From the NCBI GenBank assembly GCA_032717465.1, contig CM064713.1, positions 8,975,266 through 9,039,265 of the forward strand: 64,000 nt of DNA, written 5' to 3'. The notes beneath the pieces were generated by a model. The model saw only the letters and a program-made list of their open reading frames with translations. It was not told where the DNA came from and searched no databases. Numbering within the stretch: the stretch's first letter is position 1; every line of letters starts with the position of its first letter. This DNA is from Coenobita brevimanus (lineage: Eukaryota > Arthropoda > Malacostraca > Decapoda > Coenobitidae). Positions 34,063-47,313 of the stretch are shown here, piece by piece. Position numbers and translations under genes: made by a program.

Positions 34063-35740
34063 TTTGGTAGCAGCGAACGTATACGAACCTCGTCTACGAA
34101 TCAACAGTGAATTCCTACAAAATAGCAAGATTGAAAACAAAAAAATACCTCTCACAACCAACAACTTACAACCAGCTCCTGACAGTATTCTCTCCAACCA
34201 GCCCCTCCGTCTCCACGATCATCACGCTGATGTAGAAGTGATCACACGACGCCTTGCAAGTAGTTTAACAAAGTACTGATACAAACAATCTTGAAATTTC
34301 TACGACGAACCAGTGAACTACAACCATCTACAATCAACTACAAGTAACAACTCTATGAGTCGTCTGTATAATCTTCTACATGCACCTACAAGTAGCGGCA
34401 GTCTTCATCCTACAACGAGTAAATCACAAGAGAAAAGGACCGAGAAAACATCGACAAAGAAAAACAAAACAAACAAACGAAGAATGAGACACAGCTCATA
34501 ACTCATAACCACCAGACCTCACCCTCCTATCTCTGCTACATCCACTCAACCTCCACCGCTTACGCAGGAGTCAAGAGGTCAAGACGACGAAGCAAATACC
34601 AAGTCCGTATTCACAACTCATCTTACTCACTCGTCTTCACTCAAGTTACTCATCGCTACTTATTCACTCACCACAGCTACCAGTGTGGGAAGTCGACGTC
34701 ATCATGCGTGCTTGCTGAAAAGACGCCACGTCGGTCAACACACCACCCGCACCACCACTCACACCATTCCCACCACGGTAAAAATTAGTGAGTTACATAG
34801 TTACTTCATTTATACAATACACAGTGATAGACAATAAGCTTCTGCACAAACATATAAAACGTGTTGTATAGTTACAGCTTAAATACACATACTTACTTCA
34901 GTTATCTGCATAACTCAAACACTAAATAATCACCAACAATAAATATTCTACACTGTATATATTCATTCATTTATTATAACATTTATTTACTACCAACGAG
35001 TGTTACCATTTATACCTACATAAAATACGTGTTACATACATACAGCTATACATTATTATATCTACAAAGTGATAAAGAAAATATACCATCACAGTTACTC
35101 AGTGAGCAATTAAAAGAACTGTATTAAACATTTATTAATTAAAGCTACCTAGTGGAAACATATAAATTAAGTTACAAGGTAAACTAGAGAAAAAAAAATG
35201 GCCAACACAAATGACGTTAGCAAGAGTGAACATCTTCAACACAATCGTGAAGACAATGATTTCCACACAGTACTGACACACATATTACCCACGATAGGTA
35301 CAAGTGAACAAGAAGTCAGTGTATATAGTTAATACTGTATATAGTGTATATATATTTTTTTATATAAAATAACAAAATATGGGACTATAATATATCATTT
35401 TCAGTAATACCTGTGCAATATAAACTAAACTTTAAAAAAGTATCCCAAGGAAATTAGCCAGTAATTATGCAACCATGAACAACATAGAAAAAGCATACAC
35501 AAGCGAAGAAAAACAAACTATAGAAAATCAATACATACAAAAAAAAAAAAAAAGTAAGAAAGAAAAAAGAGAGAAATAGAGTAAGATCACATAACAAACA
35601 AATGAAAATAAGTGTAAGTGTTACTACATATGCCAAAATACCACATAAACTACAAAAAAAAAAAAAAAAGCAAATTGTCTCCACAAGCAAGTGGCATGGC
35701 ACATCATCACTATCATCGACCGCAGCATGACCGGATTCAT
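34063..35740 (+). other. Internal region of LTR element D, non-coding
   Basis: It begins TTTGGTAGCAGCG right after the LTR, a plausible primer binding site. Only short open frames occur (60-71 codons near 34,064 and 34,313, plus a short ATG frame near 35,199), none with a gag or pol motif. The element therefore could move only with enzymes supplied by another element. Confidence 0.65.
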
Positions 35741-35747
35741 ATGTCAG

Positions 35748-36420
35748 GACTGCAGTTATTACAATTATGTAACTACAAACGATATGTAACAATTATGTAA
35801 CTCCATATTATAATTATGTAACGACAAACGATTGCATTATGTTACACTTGCTACAATTATGTAACTACAAACAATATGTACCAATTTATGTAACAGTTGC
35901 ATTAACAATATGTAACTTTTATGTAACTTTAACTACAATTATGTACCTACAAACGATATGTAACAATTATGTAACGACAAACGATTGCATTATGTTACAC
36001 TTTGCCAGTTATGTAACATTTGCATTAACAAGATGTAACTTTTATGTAACTTTAACTACAGTTATGTAACTACAAACAATATGTACCATTTATGTAACAG
36101 TTGCATTAACAAGATGTAATTTTATGTAACTTTAACTACAATTATGTACCTACAAACGATATGTAACAATTATGTAACGACAAACGATTGCATTATGTTA
36201 CACTTTGCCAATTATGTAACAGTTGCATTAACAAGATGTAACTTTTATGTAACTTTAACTACAATTATGTAACTACAAACAATATGTACCATTTATGTAA
36301 CAGATGCATTAACAAGATGTAACTTTTATGTAACTTTAACTACAATTATAAGGCCAAGACACTTATGTAACAGTTGCATTAACAAAATGTAACTACAATT
36401 ATAAGGCCAACACAGTTATG
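35748..36420. repeat. Tandem array of ATGTAAC-type motifs, unit 1
   Basis: Irregular tandem array built from variants of ACAATTATGTAACTACAAAC, TGTTACACTTTGCC and TTGCATTAACAAGATGTAAC, with a higher-order period of roughly 80-120 bp. Ten copies of the decamer RTTATGTAAC (ATTATGTAAC or GTTATGTAAC) occur, and TTTATGTAAC variants between them. It lies inside LTR element D. Confidence 0.85.
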
Positions 36421-36656
36421 CATTTCACTACAATAACCCAAGTACATACTGTATTACAGTTAAATAATTTACTTTTAATGCATTTATTCAAATATGTATA
36501 CAACTTGTTTAAAATGTAATATTACTGAATAATCACTATTTACTATAAATATTATATGTATACAATATTCATACAATTATGTTACTTTTACAATATTATG
36601 TATTTCACTTAATTAGCTTATAAGTTCATTATAATGTGTATATAATATGTATTAAT
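36421..36656. other. AT-rich spacer of element D
   Basis: AT-rich sequence with no motif or gene seen, between the tandem array and the nested non-LTR insertion. Confidence 0.5.
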
Positions 36657-36665
36657 ATGTTATGA

Positions 36666-37715
36666 ATAGATGGGAAGTTGTTGAATGCTGTGAAGAGTAT
36701 GTACGATGGTGCGAAGGCTGCAGTGCGTGTGGATGGTGAACTAAGTGAATTTTTCTCTTTGAAAGTTGGGCTGAAACAGGGATGTGTCATGTCTCCATGG
36801 TTGTTCAATCTGTACATGGATGGGGTAATAAAAGAGGTACAAGGTAGGGTAGTGGATGTTGGAGTGGCCTTGGTGAGAGAGGATAGTGTTTGGAAACTCC
36901 CTGTTCTGTTGTTTGCAGATGATACTGTGTTGTTGAGTGAAGACGAAGGGGAGCTGCAAGGCTTGGTGGATGAGTTTGAGAGAGTGTGTAAGAAACGGAA
37001 TCTAAAGGTGAATGTAGGGAAGAGTAAAGTGATGGTCTTTGAGGAGGTGAAGTCAGTGAATGTACAGCGAGCTTGGATGGTGAGGAATTGGAAAATGTGA
37101 GTACGTTTAAGTACTTGGGTAGTGTGATGAGTAAGGATGGAGGTTTGGAAGGTGAAGTGCTTGAAAGGGTACAGCAGGGAAGAAAGGTTGCTGGTTCCTT
37201 GAAAGCAGTGATAAGAAACAGGGAAGTGAGCATGGAAGTGAAAAAGTTACTACATGACAGTATTGTGATACCAACTCTAACGTACGGAAGTGAAGCTTGG
37301 ACGTTGTTGGAAGGACACAAGTCAAGAGTGAGAGCAGTGGAAATGAGTTATTTAAGAGGAGCCTGTGGAGTCACATGGAGAGACAGGCTGACGAATGAGG
37401 ATATAAAGGAGCGTTGTGGTGTGGATGTGGATGTGATAGGAAGCGTTATGAGGAACACTCTGAGGTGGTTTGGCCATGTGGAGAGGATGGAGGGTGAAAG
37501 ACTGACGAAGAGAGTGTATGTGAGTGAGGTGGAGGGGGAAAGAGGGAGGGGGAGGCCGAGGATGAGATGGAGAGATGGGGTGGAGAGGTATATGAGAGAG
37601 GTGTGTGAGTTGGGAGCAGGGGAGTGAAATGGCGGGGGACAGGGCGACTTGGAGGCGATTTGTTTGTGGCCACCCCAAACGGGATTGAGGCGTCTGGCAA
37701 TAGATAGATAGATAG
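36666..37715 (+). pseudogene. 5'-truncated non-LTR (RTE-like) insertion with 9-bp target duplication, unit 1
   Basis: RT region from the GLKQGCVMSP motif onward, with catalytic FADD near 36,918. Then comes a C-terminal part in a second frame from about 37,073 (NVSTFKYLGSVMSKDG, LTYGSEAWTL, CGVTWRDRLTN, WFGHVERM, and a GRGRPRMRWRDGVERY tail). It ends in (GATA)n. ATGTTATGA flanks both sides (36,657-36,665 and 37,716-37,724), a target-site duplication. 5' truncation, a simple 3' tail and a duplication are marks of target-primed reverse transcription. One frame change lies near 37,060. Confidence 0.85.
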
Positions 37716-37769
37716 ATGTTATGACTATTAACTGTCAATGGTACGCCATTTTCGCGTGACCGAGCAATA

Positions 37770-38382
37770 TGTTAGGACTCCATATTATAATTACAAATCA
37801 TAATAGACAGATAGATAGAGAGACAGATAGAAGCAGGGAGTCAGATGATGAGAAGATATTGTGTCTACGAGAATCGAGCAATGCTAAACATGCTTACACA
37901 CTCTTAACTCAAGGAATGCTTTATAGGCACACAACAGCGCCTAGTGACCATACACACACATACACACATACTCACACACAGGCTTCTAGAACTTTCCACT
38001 CACAAGGAACACACGTGATACGTCTCCTGTTTCACCAGAATTTAGGAAAGAGAGGGCAGAAAGAAGCTAGCCATAGAACAGACAGGTCGCAGGGAGAAGG
38101 GCTTAGCAACTTGAGAGAGAGACAGAGCGAGCGAGACAGAGAGATAGCTAGCGGGACTTTACTTTTATACTTTGCTCTGTGTGAGAGACTTGTTAATATT
38201 TCCAATACAAATAAAAATAGTCCCATACTATTCTTTACCTCTCCTGTCACTACATGACAAATGGAAAAGAAGATTAACTACTCACGAAGCTACTCAAGTA
38301 TAACAACCGCTCGTCCACAAGTCTAATATATATATAACTCCACTACAAGTAACTACAAGGGGCTACAAAGTCTTTTATGACA
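37770..38382 (+). repeat. 3' LTR of element D, unit 1
   Basis: 613 bp, TGTTAGG...TTATGACA, followed by the ATCT target duplication. No polypurine tract is evident just upstream; the 45 bp before it follow the nested insertion and are mixed in composition. Confidence 0.92.
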
Positions 38383-38760
38383 ATCTATCTGTCTATTGCC
38401 AGACGCCATAATCCCATAAGGGGTGACCATTTGACTCTGATTTAGTTGTTTTACGAGGGGCACTAACCCTCCACCAACCCACTTAATGACACGTAAAGAG
38501 CACGTATAGTTTGGTTATATGGTTACCACCTAGCGTTGCAAATGGTTTCTTGGCTTACAGAAAACCATTAGACTGTCACTCAACGTAAAGCCACCTGTAA
38601 AGGAAAGAAAAGCAATAAGAAGTGACAAAAAAGATGGGAGAAATAGGAAGAGAGGAGGGCAGGCACAGAAAAAGAATGATAAAGGCTAAGGAAGAAGTAG
38701 GCAGCACTACATCAAGTGAGTGGATGATGGTCGCCACAACCTACCAAATTATATACAAGT
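38383..38760 (-). repeat. Dispersed repeat family X, unit 1
   Basis: The minus strand shares conserved blocks with 8,732-9,255, including CATCCACTCAC, TGTAGTGCTGC, AATGGTTTTCTGTA and GGTGGTAACCATATAACC, and ends in the same GATA-type tail. LTR element D is inserted immediately next to its tail end. Confidence 0.5.
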
Positions 38761-39530
38761 CTGTAAGTCACTGCTATGTTTGTCATACTATTCAGTTTTG
38801 TTATGTTTTATACTTCATGTTATCATGACCCATTTTGTGCTACCTTATTTACTACGAGTCTTTTTTATGTTTTATTTGGCATACTGTTCCCATACATGTT
38901 ATGTTCTGTGTTATATTTTTATTTCACGATTTACAGCAAGCTATAATCCCATGTATAGTTATGTGTCTATATGACCTGACGATAACCCTGTAATCCATAT
39001 CCATGCTTATTACATTCAGTACTGTACAGTTTCAAGTGAATCTGAGGAAGGCAGGATAATTTACCTGAACCTTGACCCCGCGTTATTGAAACCACCCTTT
39101 TATAAGTCACCACAGTATAATAATGATAGCATTTTAGCCAGCTGTTATCCCATCCATATGTATGTGTACCTATATGACTTGAACATAACTTTCATCCATA
39201 TCCATGTCTTCCGTACTATACAATGTCAAAGGAATGCGAGGAATGCAGGAAATCTGAAACTTAACCCCGCTAAAGTGACAACCCCGATACATCACCCACA
39301 ATATTTGAACATTATGCTTCCTCGACCTCATCCGACCACAGATTGTTAGTCATCTTCTATAATCACATCTCATGAGTATGGAAATAGATTTATTAGACAA
39401 AGGAAATAGGTGCAATTCACACTGCACACTTGATTTCCGGCAGCCCCGCCTTCGTCCGTTTATCCCTTACTCTTACCTGTCCTGTGGTGACCTGAGCGAG
39501 CCCCATCTTTGTCTCTTATCTCCCACCGGT

Positions 39531-39584
<54 letters not shown>

Positions 39585-39754
39585 TTTTATTATCACCAGT
39601 GGTTTTGACAAACTTTATTGCCTTATTTTTTCACGGTACACATCAGCCTCTTAATCAGTACACCCGATTTTCCCTCTATGCTTTGTTTGTTTATCCACAC
39701 CCACATTTTTCATTTATCTATCTATCTGTCCGTATCTATATCTATATATCTATC

Positions 39755-39830
<76 letters not shown>

Positions 39831-39981
39831 AGAGCACGGGCGTTTTGCATGAGGGGCGTTGTGTACCCAGTGAACTTTTTTCTTGTTTTTCACAGTGCAC
39901 ATTAGCTTTTTTTATCAGAATTCCCCCTCGTTCCCCCATGGTTTGTCTTTGCACCGACTTACACAGTTTAGTGACTGCTCA

Positions 39982-40029
<48 letters not shown>

Positions 40030-40066
40030 TCTGTAAGTACATACTCTGTTCATTTAGTATTACAAA

Positions 40067-41096
40067 ATGGATACATACTTCAGTAAAACAAATTTGGAAA
40101 AGAAAAGGGATAAAAGTAAAAAGCAAAATGATGATTTCTACCAAGAACTGATTGAAGTGGAGACTCACAATAGACTGGTTGAACGTGTACACAAACTAGA
40201 AATGGCTTTCAAAAATGAAATTGATGAAATAAAGAAGCAAATGCACTTGCAAAAGGAAGAGATAGAAAAACTAGGAAGGGAGGCCAATAAGAAAGACACA
40301 ACCATCAGTGAACTAACAGTGGAATTGAGAACGCTTAGGAAGAAAGTGAGTGAAATGGCAAGTACAGTAGTCAATCACGAGAGTGTTATGGAAGAGTTAA
40401 AAAATGACACAGAGACAATTAGACAAGCAAGCAGTCTTATGGACCAGAGCTGTGATACTGAGGAGAAGATAACACAGGTGAATGAAGCTGTGCAAAGCTA
40501 CAAAAATGATGTAGAAACCACGTATGCTGAAATGGTGAAAGTAAAGAAAGACTTAGAAACAAGGGTGGAGGAAAAAAGCATTAAAAAGGAAGTGAAAAGA
40601 ATAATCCAAAACAATCCAAAGTTAGTCAGAGATTCAGTAGAAATAAATAAATCAATAGTAATCACTGGTATAGAAGAGGAAGAAATTAAAAACAAGATCA
40701 CTAGAGACAAAAAGGAGATGGCAAATGTAATGAGCTTACTGAAAGAAGTATCAGAGGAAATCTGTAGTAAAGACATAGAGGAACACAAAAGGTTATGGAA
40801 ATACGAGAAAAGCAAGACAAGACCTCTAAAGGTGACTTTCCAGAGTGTAAACACTGTGGAAGTGATACTAAAAAATGCAAAGAATCTTATGGAAAAAGAG
40901 GAGTTCAAAAATGTTTGGATAAAAAGATGCCTAACACAAGAGGAACTGGAATTACTGAAAGAGAAAAGGGAGGAAGCAAAAACAAAAATTGAGGGAAGAT
41001 CAGAAGAGGAGAAGAAGAATTTTTTTTAACAAAGTAATAGGATTACAGGTACGAAAGTGGTACACAAACAGGATGGAAGAAAAAGGAGGAAGTTAG
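40067..41096 (+). pseudogene. CR1-like ORF1, unit 2
   Basis: Copy of the unit 1 ORF1, but with six A's near 40,869 so that the frame stays open through the C-terminal domain to 41,029. There an extra T in a T-run (eight, against seven in unit 1) brings a stop. The remaining codons to the usual end at about 41,096 are readable one frame away. Confidence 0.78.
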
Positions 41097-43984
41097 TAGA
41101 ACCATGTCATGACAAGTATATAAACAAGATGATAAAGTTGATGTACTCAAATGTGGATGGAATGGTATCTAAATTACTAGAGATGAATGATTATGTCAGA
41201 GAAAATGAACCACAAATAATATGCCTAACTGAGACAAAATTAACTCCAAGGATATCCAATGACATACTAAACTTAGAGGAATACAATATATGGAGAAGAG
41301 ACAGAAATTTAAATAAAGGAGGAGGAATTATAATATTAACTAAGAAAAATCTAAAAGTCAAGGAAATAAACCTAGATAAACCATCACAAGTAGAACTGAT
41401 TGCAGTAGAGATCGACACATCTAAAGGTAAAGTAATTGTAGCCAATTTGTATATGCCACCCAGATCAAACACATGGGAAAGAGACGAATATGAGGACCTG
41501 GCAGAGAGTAAAATTCAGAGTATAAGATCCTTGCTACATAAAATGGAAGAGAAATCGGAAAGAATTATACTAACTGGGGACTTCAATACAAATATAAATT
41601 GGAATACTCTAGATATAAATAGCCAAGAAAGCTGTTGGGACCAAAAGCTCCTGGATCTCGTACAAGAGATTTTCTTAACGCAACATGTGAGGGAAACCAC
41701 TAGAAAAAGAGGACTTGATGTACCTTCAGTGCTAGATCTAATATTTACTAGGCAAGAAAATGACATTGACAGTTTAATATATCACCCTCCACTCGGCAAA
41801 AGCGATCATGCAGTACTAAATTATAACTTCAGGACAGCATATGACATAGTAAACATCAATGACAGTTACAAAAAGAGCCTAAACTATAAAAAGGGAAATT
41901 ATCAAGACCTAAAGAAGTATTTCTTAGAAGTTGATTGGGAAAATGAGCTTAGAGAACAAGATTTAAATACTGTATATAAAAAATTTTGTGAATTTTATGA
42001 AATAGGAGTCCAAAAGTACATCCCACAGCACAAAGAAGCAGATAAGAAAATACAGAAATGGCTCAATACAGAATGTAAAAAATCAAAAGAGAGAAGAGAT
42101 TTGTTGTGGAATAGATAAAGAAGACACAATAGTGAAAGGGCGTATTATAATTACAAACAGGCAAGAAACGACTATACAAGAATAAGGAGGGAAGCCCAAA
42201 AACAATTTGAGGAGGATATAATAAATAAAAGTAGTGATCAACCAAAGCTGTTTTACAGCTATATCAGAAGCAAAACCAAAGTAAAAGATATAATACAATC
42301 CATTACGGACGAGGGAATCACTTATACACAAGAGAAAGATATTTGTGAAGCACTAAATAAGAATTTCCAATTAGTTTTTACAGAAGAAAAAAATTTTGAG
42401 AGGGACTATGTGGAACACCCATGTCCACACATACTACCAGATATACAAATAGCAGAAAAAGTAATACAGGAGGAGTTAAGTAGATTAGACAGAGGAAAAA
42501 CAAGTGGTCCTGATGAAATTTCATGTTGGGTGTTACGAGAATGTGCAAAGGAGTTAAGTAAACCATTATTTTTAATTTTCAAGAAATCCTTGAGTCAAGG
42601 GAAACTACCTGATATTTGGAAAAAAAAAAAAGCAAATATAGTCCCCTTATTCATGAAAGGAAATAGACAAAATCCTCTCAACTACCGACCAGTATCACTG
42701 ACCAGTGTTGTAAGCAAGGTATTAGAAAAACTTATAAGAAAAACTTGGGTAAATCATCTAGAAGAACACAGTATGATAACAGAAAGACAGTTTGGTTTCA
42801 GAAGAGGAAAATCATGTGTTACTAATCTGTTGAGCTACTATGACAGAGTAACAAACACAATACAGGAAAGGGAAGGATGGGTGGACAGTATCTATTTAGA
42901 TTTCAAGAAAGCTTTTGACACAGTGCCACACCAAAGACTTTTATGGAAACTGTACCATCAAGGAGGAATTCGAGGCAAACTGTTTTGTTGGATGCAAGAC
43001 TTTCTCATAAAAAGAGAAATGAGGACAGTACTAAGAGGAAACTACTCATCATGGAAAGAAGTGACTAGTGGAGTACCACAGGGTTCGGTGCTGGCACCAG
43101 TCATGTTTTTAGTGTACATAAATGATATAAACAGTAACACTGGAAATGAGAGCTATCTGAATATGTTTGCAGATGATGCAAAAATACAAAGGAGAATTAC
43201 TAGCACAGACTCTTGTAGGGAGCTACAAGAAGAATTAAATAAACTTCATGAATGGAGTAGTATATGGCAAATGGAATTCAATGTGGACAAGTGTCATGTA
43301 ATCAAGTTTGGTAAAAGTGGAAAAAGACCTGATTGGGATTATAAGTTAGGAAATAAAACCGTATACACATCAGAAAGAGAGAAAGACCTAGGTGTGATTA
43401 TCAATAACAGACTATCTCCGGCTGACCACATCAGCGAGAAGGTACGGAACATGTATATACTGCTTGCAAATATGAGAATAGCATTCACATACATAAATGA
43501 AGACATGCTAAGAAGGATAATAACATCATTCATTAGACCAACCCTGGAATATGCATCAGTAGTCTGGAGTCCTCATCTCAAAAAGCATATAGACAAGATT
43601 GAAAAAGTTTAAAGGGCCGCTACAAGATGGATACCAAGCTTAAGGGACCTAAGCTACGAAGAAATACTAAATAAACTGAATCTACCAACACTACAGGAGA
43701 GAAGGAAAAGAGGTGACATGATAATGCTATATAAGTGCATATCAAGAAAGGAGAAAATAGACATAAATGATTCCTTAACATATGGAGAAGCATCAGCAAG
43801 AGGACACTGCAAAAAACTGCATAAGAAGAGAGGTGATAAAGACGTAAGGAAATTCAGTTTCCCAAACAGAGCAACTGATCAATGGAATGCACTACCGAAT
43901 GAAATAGTGTGTGCCAAAACAATTCACAAATTTAAGGATATGTACGATAAATATGGTCTAAGACACGGGACAGTACGAGCTTGA
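41057..43984 (+). pseudogene. CR1-like ORF2 (endonuclease-RT), unit 2, broken
   Basis: Same domains as unit 1. TAA at about 42,116-42,118 is shared with unit 1 and ends the endonuclease part. The RT part is open from 42,410 to 43,612, with FADD intact and Trp restored where unit 1 has TAG. TAA at 43,610-43,612 (CAA, Gln, in units 1 and 3) is private to this unit. The C-terminal stretch continues to 43,984. Confidence 0.88.
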
Positions 43985-44045
43985 CTCATTCCTGTAAAGA
44001 TAAAATTAGGTAAGAAGAATTAGGTAAGAACACACATTCTCAGTG

Positions 44046-44511
44046 TCTGACAAACATCCCATCCAAGAGACATCGCTTTGGCATCAAACTGTTTGTGGTG
44101 TGTGACTGTGAGACAGGAGCTTGACATGATCGTGTGCACAGGCACACAAATATACCAAAGGTCAGCAAGAAAGACCCCATGGGCACGTCTGGTGCTGTCG
44201 TCAAAAAGACGATTGTAGACTACATGGGTAGGGATCATATTCTTTACACTGATGGTTGGTATATTTTTAGCCCAGTTCTCTGTCGGTTCCTACCTAACAA
44301 AACTGGGTCATGTGGAACTGTACGAACATGCAGGAAGTATGCCAAAGTTCAATGGAGAGAAGACCCTGCTTGGTACCCCAGTTTGAGTGATACACCAGAT
44401 GATGAAGAGCAGCTCAAGCCCACCACGAGAGAAGCCGGAAGCAACGAAAGGGACGAAAAAGGAGGGACCTATTCATCTAGAGCGAGAAGTTGGGCAAGGT
44501 TGTCAATTTGA
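44046..44511 (+). pseudogene. piggyBac-type transposase remnant, unit 2
   Basis: Copy of the unit 1 fragment (32,480-32,945), with the YTDGWY and CGTVRTCRK blocks and the same break near its start. Confidence 0.72.
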
Positions 44512-44541
44512 GGTGGAATGACAGGCGTGCAATGCACTTAC

Positions 44542-44545
<4 letters not shown>

Positions 44546-44577
<32 letters not shown>

Positions 44578-44767
44578 AGTGTTGTATAGGTGGGTATGAA
44601 TCTGGGTGAAGAGAGGAGAAAGGATGGATGGGAAGGAAAGAGGGGTGATGTTTTGCGTTCGGGAGGGGGGGGGGTGAGGAAACTCAAAACATCACCCCTC
44701 TTTCCTTCCCATCCATCATTTCTCCTGTCTTTACCCAGATTCTTACCCACCTATACAACACTTGTAT

Positions 44768-44816
<49 letters not shown>
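44546..44816. repeat. Palindrome with microsatellite tips, unit 2
   Basis: Copy of the unit 1 palindrome. The right arm here has ACCCAG where unit 1 has ACCCGG, which restores pairing with CTGGGT on the left arm. The G-run and CA/GT tips differ in length. Confidence 0.85.
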
Positions 44817-44817
<1 letters not shown>

Positions 44818-45024
44818 TACTGTCTTTGCATATACTGTACAGTACATTATAATAAACTCATGTAATAATATACTTGTATCAGTAGTACTTTCTTTCCAGG
44901 TCCTTTGTATGCTAATTTATGTACTACAAGTCTGTAAGTCATTTGTATATTTGTCATACTACTCAATTTCATGTTTTGTAGTTTCTATTATCGATAGTAC
45001 TTTCTTTACAGACCTTTCTTATCT

Positions 45025-45629
45025 TGTTAGGACTCCATATTATAATTACAAATCATAATAGATAGATAGATAGAGAGACAGATAGAAGCAGGGAGTCAGA
45101 TGATGAGAAGGTATTGTGTCTACGAGAATCGAGCAATGCTAAACATGCTTACACACTCTTAACTCAAGGAATGCTTTATAGGCACACGACAGCGCCTAGT
45201 GACCATACACACACATACACACATACTCACACACAGGCTTCTAGAACTTTCCACTCACAAGGAACACACGTGATACGTCTCCTGTTTCACCAGAATTTAG
45301 GAAAGAGAGGGCAGAAAGAAGCTAGCCATAGAACAGACAGGTCGCAGGGAGAAGGGCTTAGCAACTTGAGAGAGAGACAGAGAGAGCGAGACAGAGAGAT
45401 AGCTAGCGGGACTCTACTTTTATACTTCGCTCTGTGTGAGAGACTTGTTAATATTTCCAATACAAATAAAAATAGTCCCATACTATTCTTTACCTCTCCT
45501 GTCACTACATGACAAATGGAAAAGAAGATTAACTACTCACGAAGCTATTCAAGTATAACAACCGCTCGTCCACAAGTCTAATATATATATAACTTCTCTA
45601 CAAATAAATACAAAGTTTTTTTTATGACA
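45025..45629 (+). repeat. 5' LTR of element D, unit 2
   Basis: 605 bp, carrying the same variants as the unit 1 5' LTR and not those of either 3' LTR, so the LTRs diverged before the segment was duplicated. A T-run near the end is longer than in unit 1. Confidence 0.92.
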
Positions 45630-47313
45630 TTTGGTAGCAGCGAACGTATACGAACCTCGTCTACGAATCAACAGTGAATTCCTACAAAATAGCAAGATTG
45701 AAAACAAAAAAATACCTCTCACAACCAACAACTTACAACCAGCTCCTGACAGTATTCTCTCCAACCAGCCCCCTCCGTCTCCACGATCATCACGCTGATG
45801 TAGAAGTGATCACACGACGCCTTGCAAGTAGTTTAACAAAGTACTGATACAAACAATCTTGAAATTTCTACGACGAACCAGTGAACTACAACCATCTACA
45901 ATCAACTACAAGTAACAACTCTATGAGTCGTCTGTATAATCTTCTACATGCACCTACAAGTAGCGGCAGTCTTCATCCTACAACGAGTAAATCACAAGAG
46001 AAAAGGACCGAGAAAACATCGACAAAGAAAAACAAAACAAACAAACGAAGAATGAGACACAGCTCATAACTCATAACCACCAGACCTCACCCTCCTATCT
46101 CTGCTACATCCACTCAACCTCCACCGCTTACGCAGGAGTCAAGAGGTCAAGACGACGAAGCAAATACCAAGTCCGTATTCACAACTCATCTTACTCACTC
46201 GTCTTCACTCAAGTTACTCATCGCTACTTATTCACTCACCACAGCTACCAGTGTGGGAAGTCGACGTCATCATGCGTGCTTGCTGAAAAGACGCCACGTC
46301 GGTCAACACACCACCCGCACCACCACTCACACCATTCCCACCACGGTAAAAATTAGTGAGTTACATAGTTACTTCATTTATACAATACACAGTGATAGAC
46401 AATAAGCTTCTGCACAAACATATAAAACGTGTTGTATAGTTACAGCTTAAATACACATACTTACTTCAGTTATCTGCATAACTCAAACACTAAATAATCA
46501 CCAACAATAAATATTCTACACTGTATATATTCATTCATTTATTATAACATTTATTTACTACCAACGAGTGTTACCATTTATACCTACATAAAATACGTGT
46601 TACATACATACAGCTATACATTATTATATCTACAAAGTGATAAAGAAAATATACCATCACAGTTACTCAGTGAGCAATTAAAAGAACTGTATTAAACATT
46701 TATTAATTAAAGCTACCTAGTGGAAACATATAAATTAAGTTACAAGGTAAACTAGAGAAAAAAAAATGGCCAACACAAATGACGTTAGCAAGAGTGAACA
46801 TCTTCAACACAATCGTGAAGACAATGATTTCCACACAGTACTGACACACATATTACCCACGATAGGTACAAGTGAACAAGAAGTCAGTGTATATAGTTAA
46901 TACTGTATATAGTGTATATATATTTTTTTATATAAAATAACAAAATATGGGACTATATTATATCATTTTCAGTAATACCCCTGCAATATAAACTAAACTT
47001 TAAAAAAAGTATCCCAAGGAAATTAGCCAGTAATCATGCAACCATGAACAACATATAAATAACGTACACAAGCGAAGAAAAACAAACTATAGAAAAACAA
47101 TCCAAACAAAAAAAAAAAAAGTAAGAAAGAAAAAGATAGAACTTGAGTAAGATCACATACCAAACAAATGAAAATAAGTGTAAGTGTTACTACATATGCC
47201 AAAATACCACATAAACTACAAAAAAAAAAAAAAAAGCAAATTGTCTCCACAAGCAAGTGGCATGGCACATCATCACTATCATCGACCGCAGCATGACCGG
47301 ATTCATATGTCAG
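45630..47313 (+). other. Internal region of LTR element D, unit 2
   Basis: Non-coding copy of 34,063-35,740. No gag or pol motif. Small differences cluster near 47,050-47,150, next to A-runs. Confidence 0.65.

Larger units (their letters stand above)
27363..38923 (+). repeat. Segmental duplication, unit 1
   Basis: This 11.56-kb segment recurs head-to-tail as 38,924-50,489 with nearly identical sequence, including shared stop codons and nested insertions. Offsets stay between 11,561 and 11,568 bp along the whole unit and vary only through microsatellite and homopolymer length. In order it holds a flank with CT/GT/CA repeats, a CR1-like element, a piggyBac remnant, a palindrome, and an LTR element D with a nested non-LTR insertion, then repeat family X on the minus strand. 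Confidence 0.95.

Noticed and set aside
35748..36420. CRISPR-like array
   Set aside because: Eukaryotic context, irregular AT-rich units without unique spacers of constant size; it is a tandem satellite in an LTR element.
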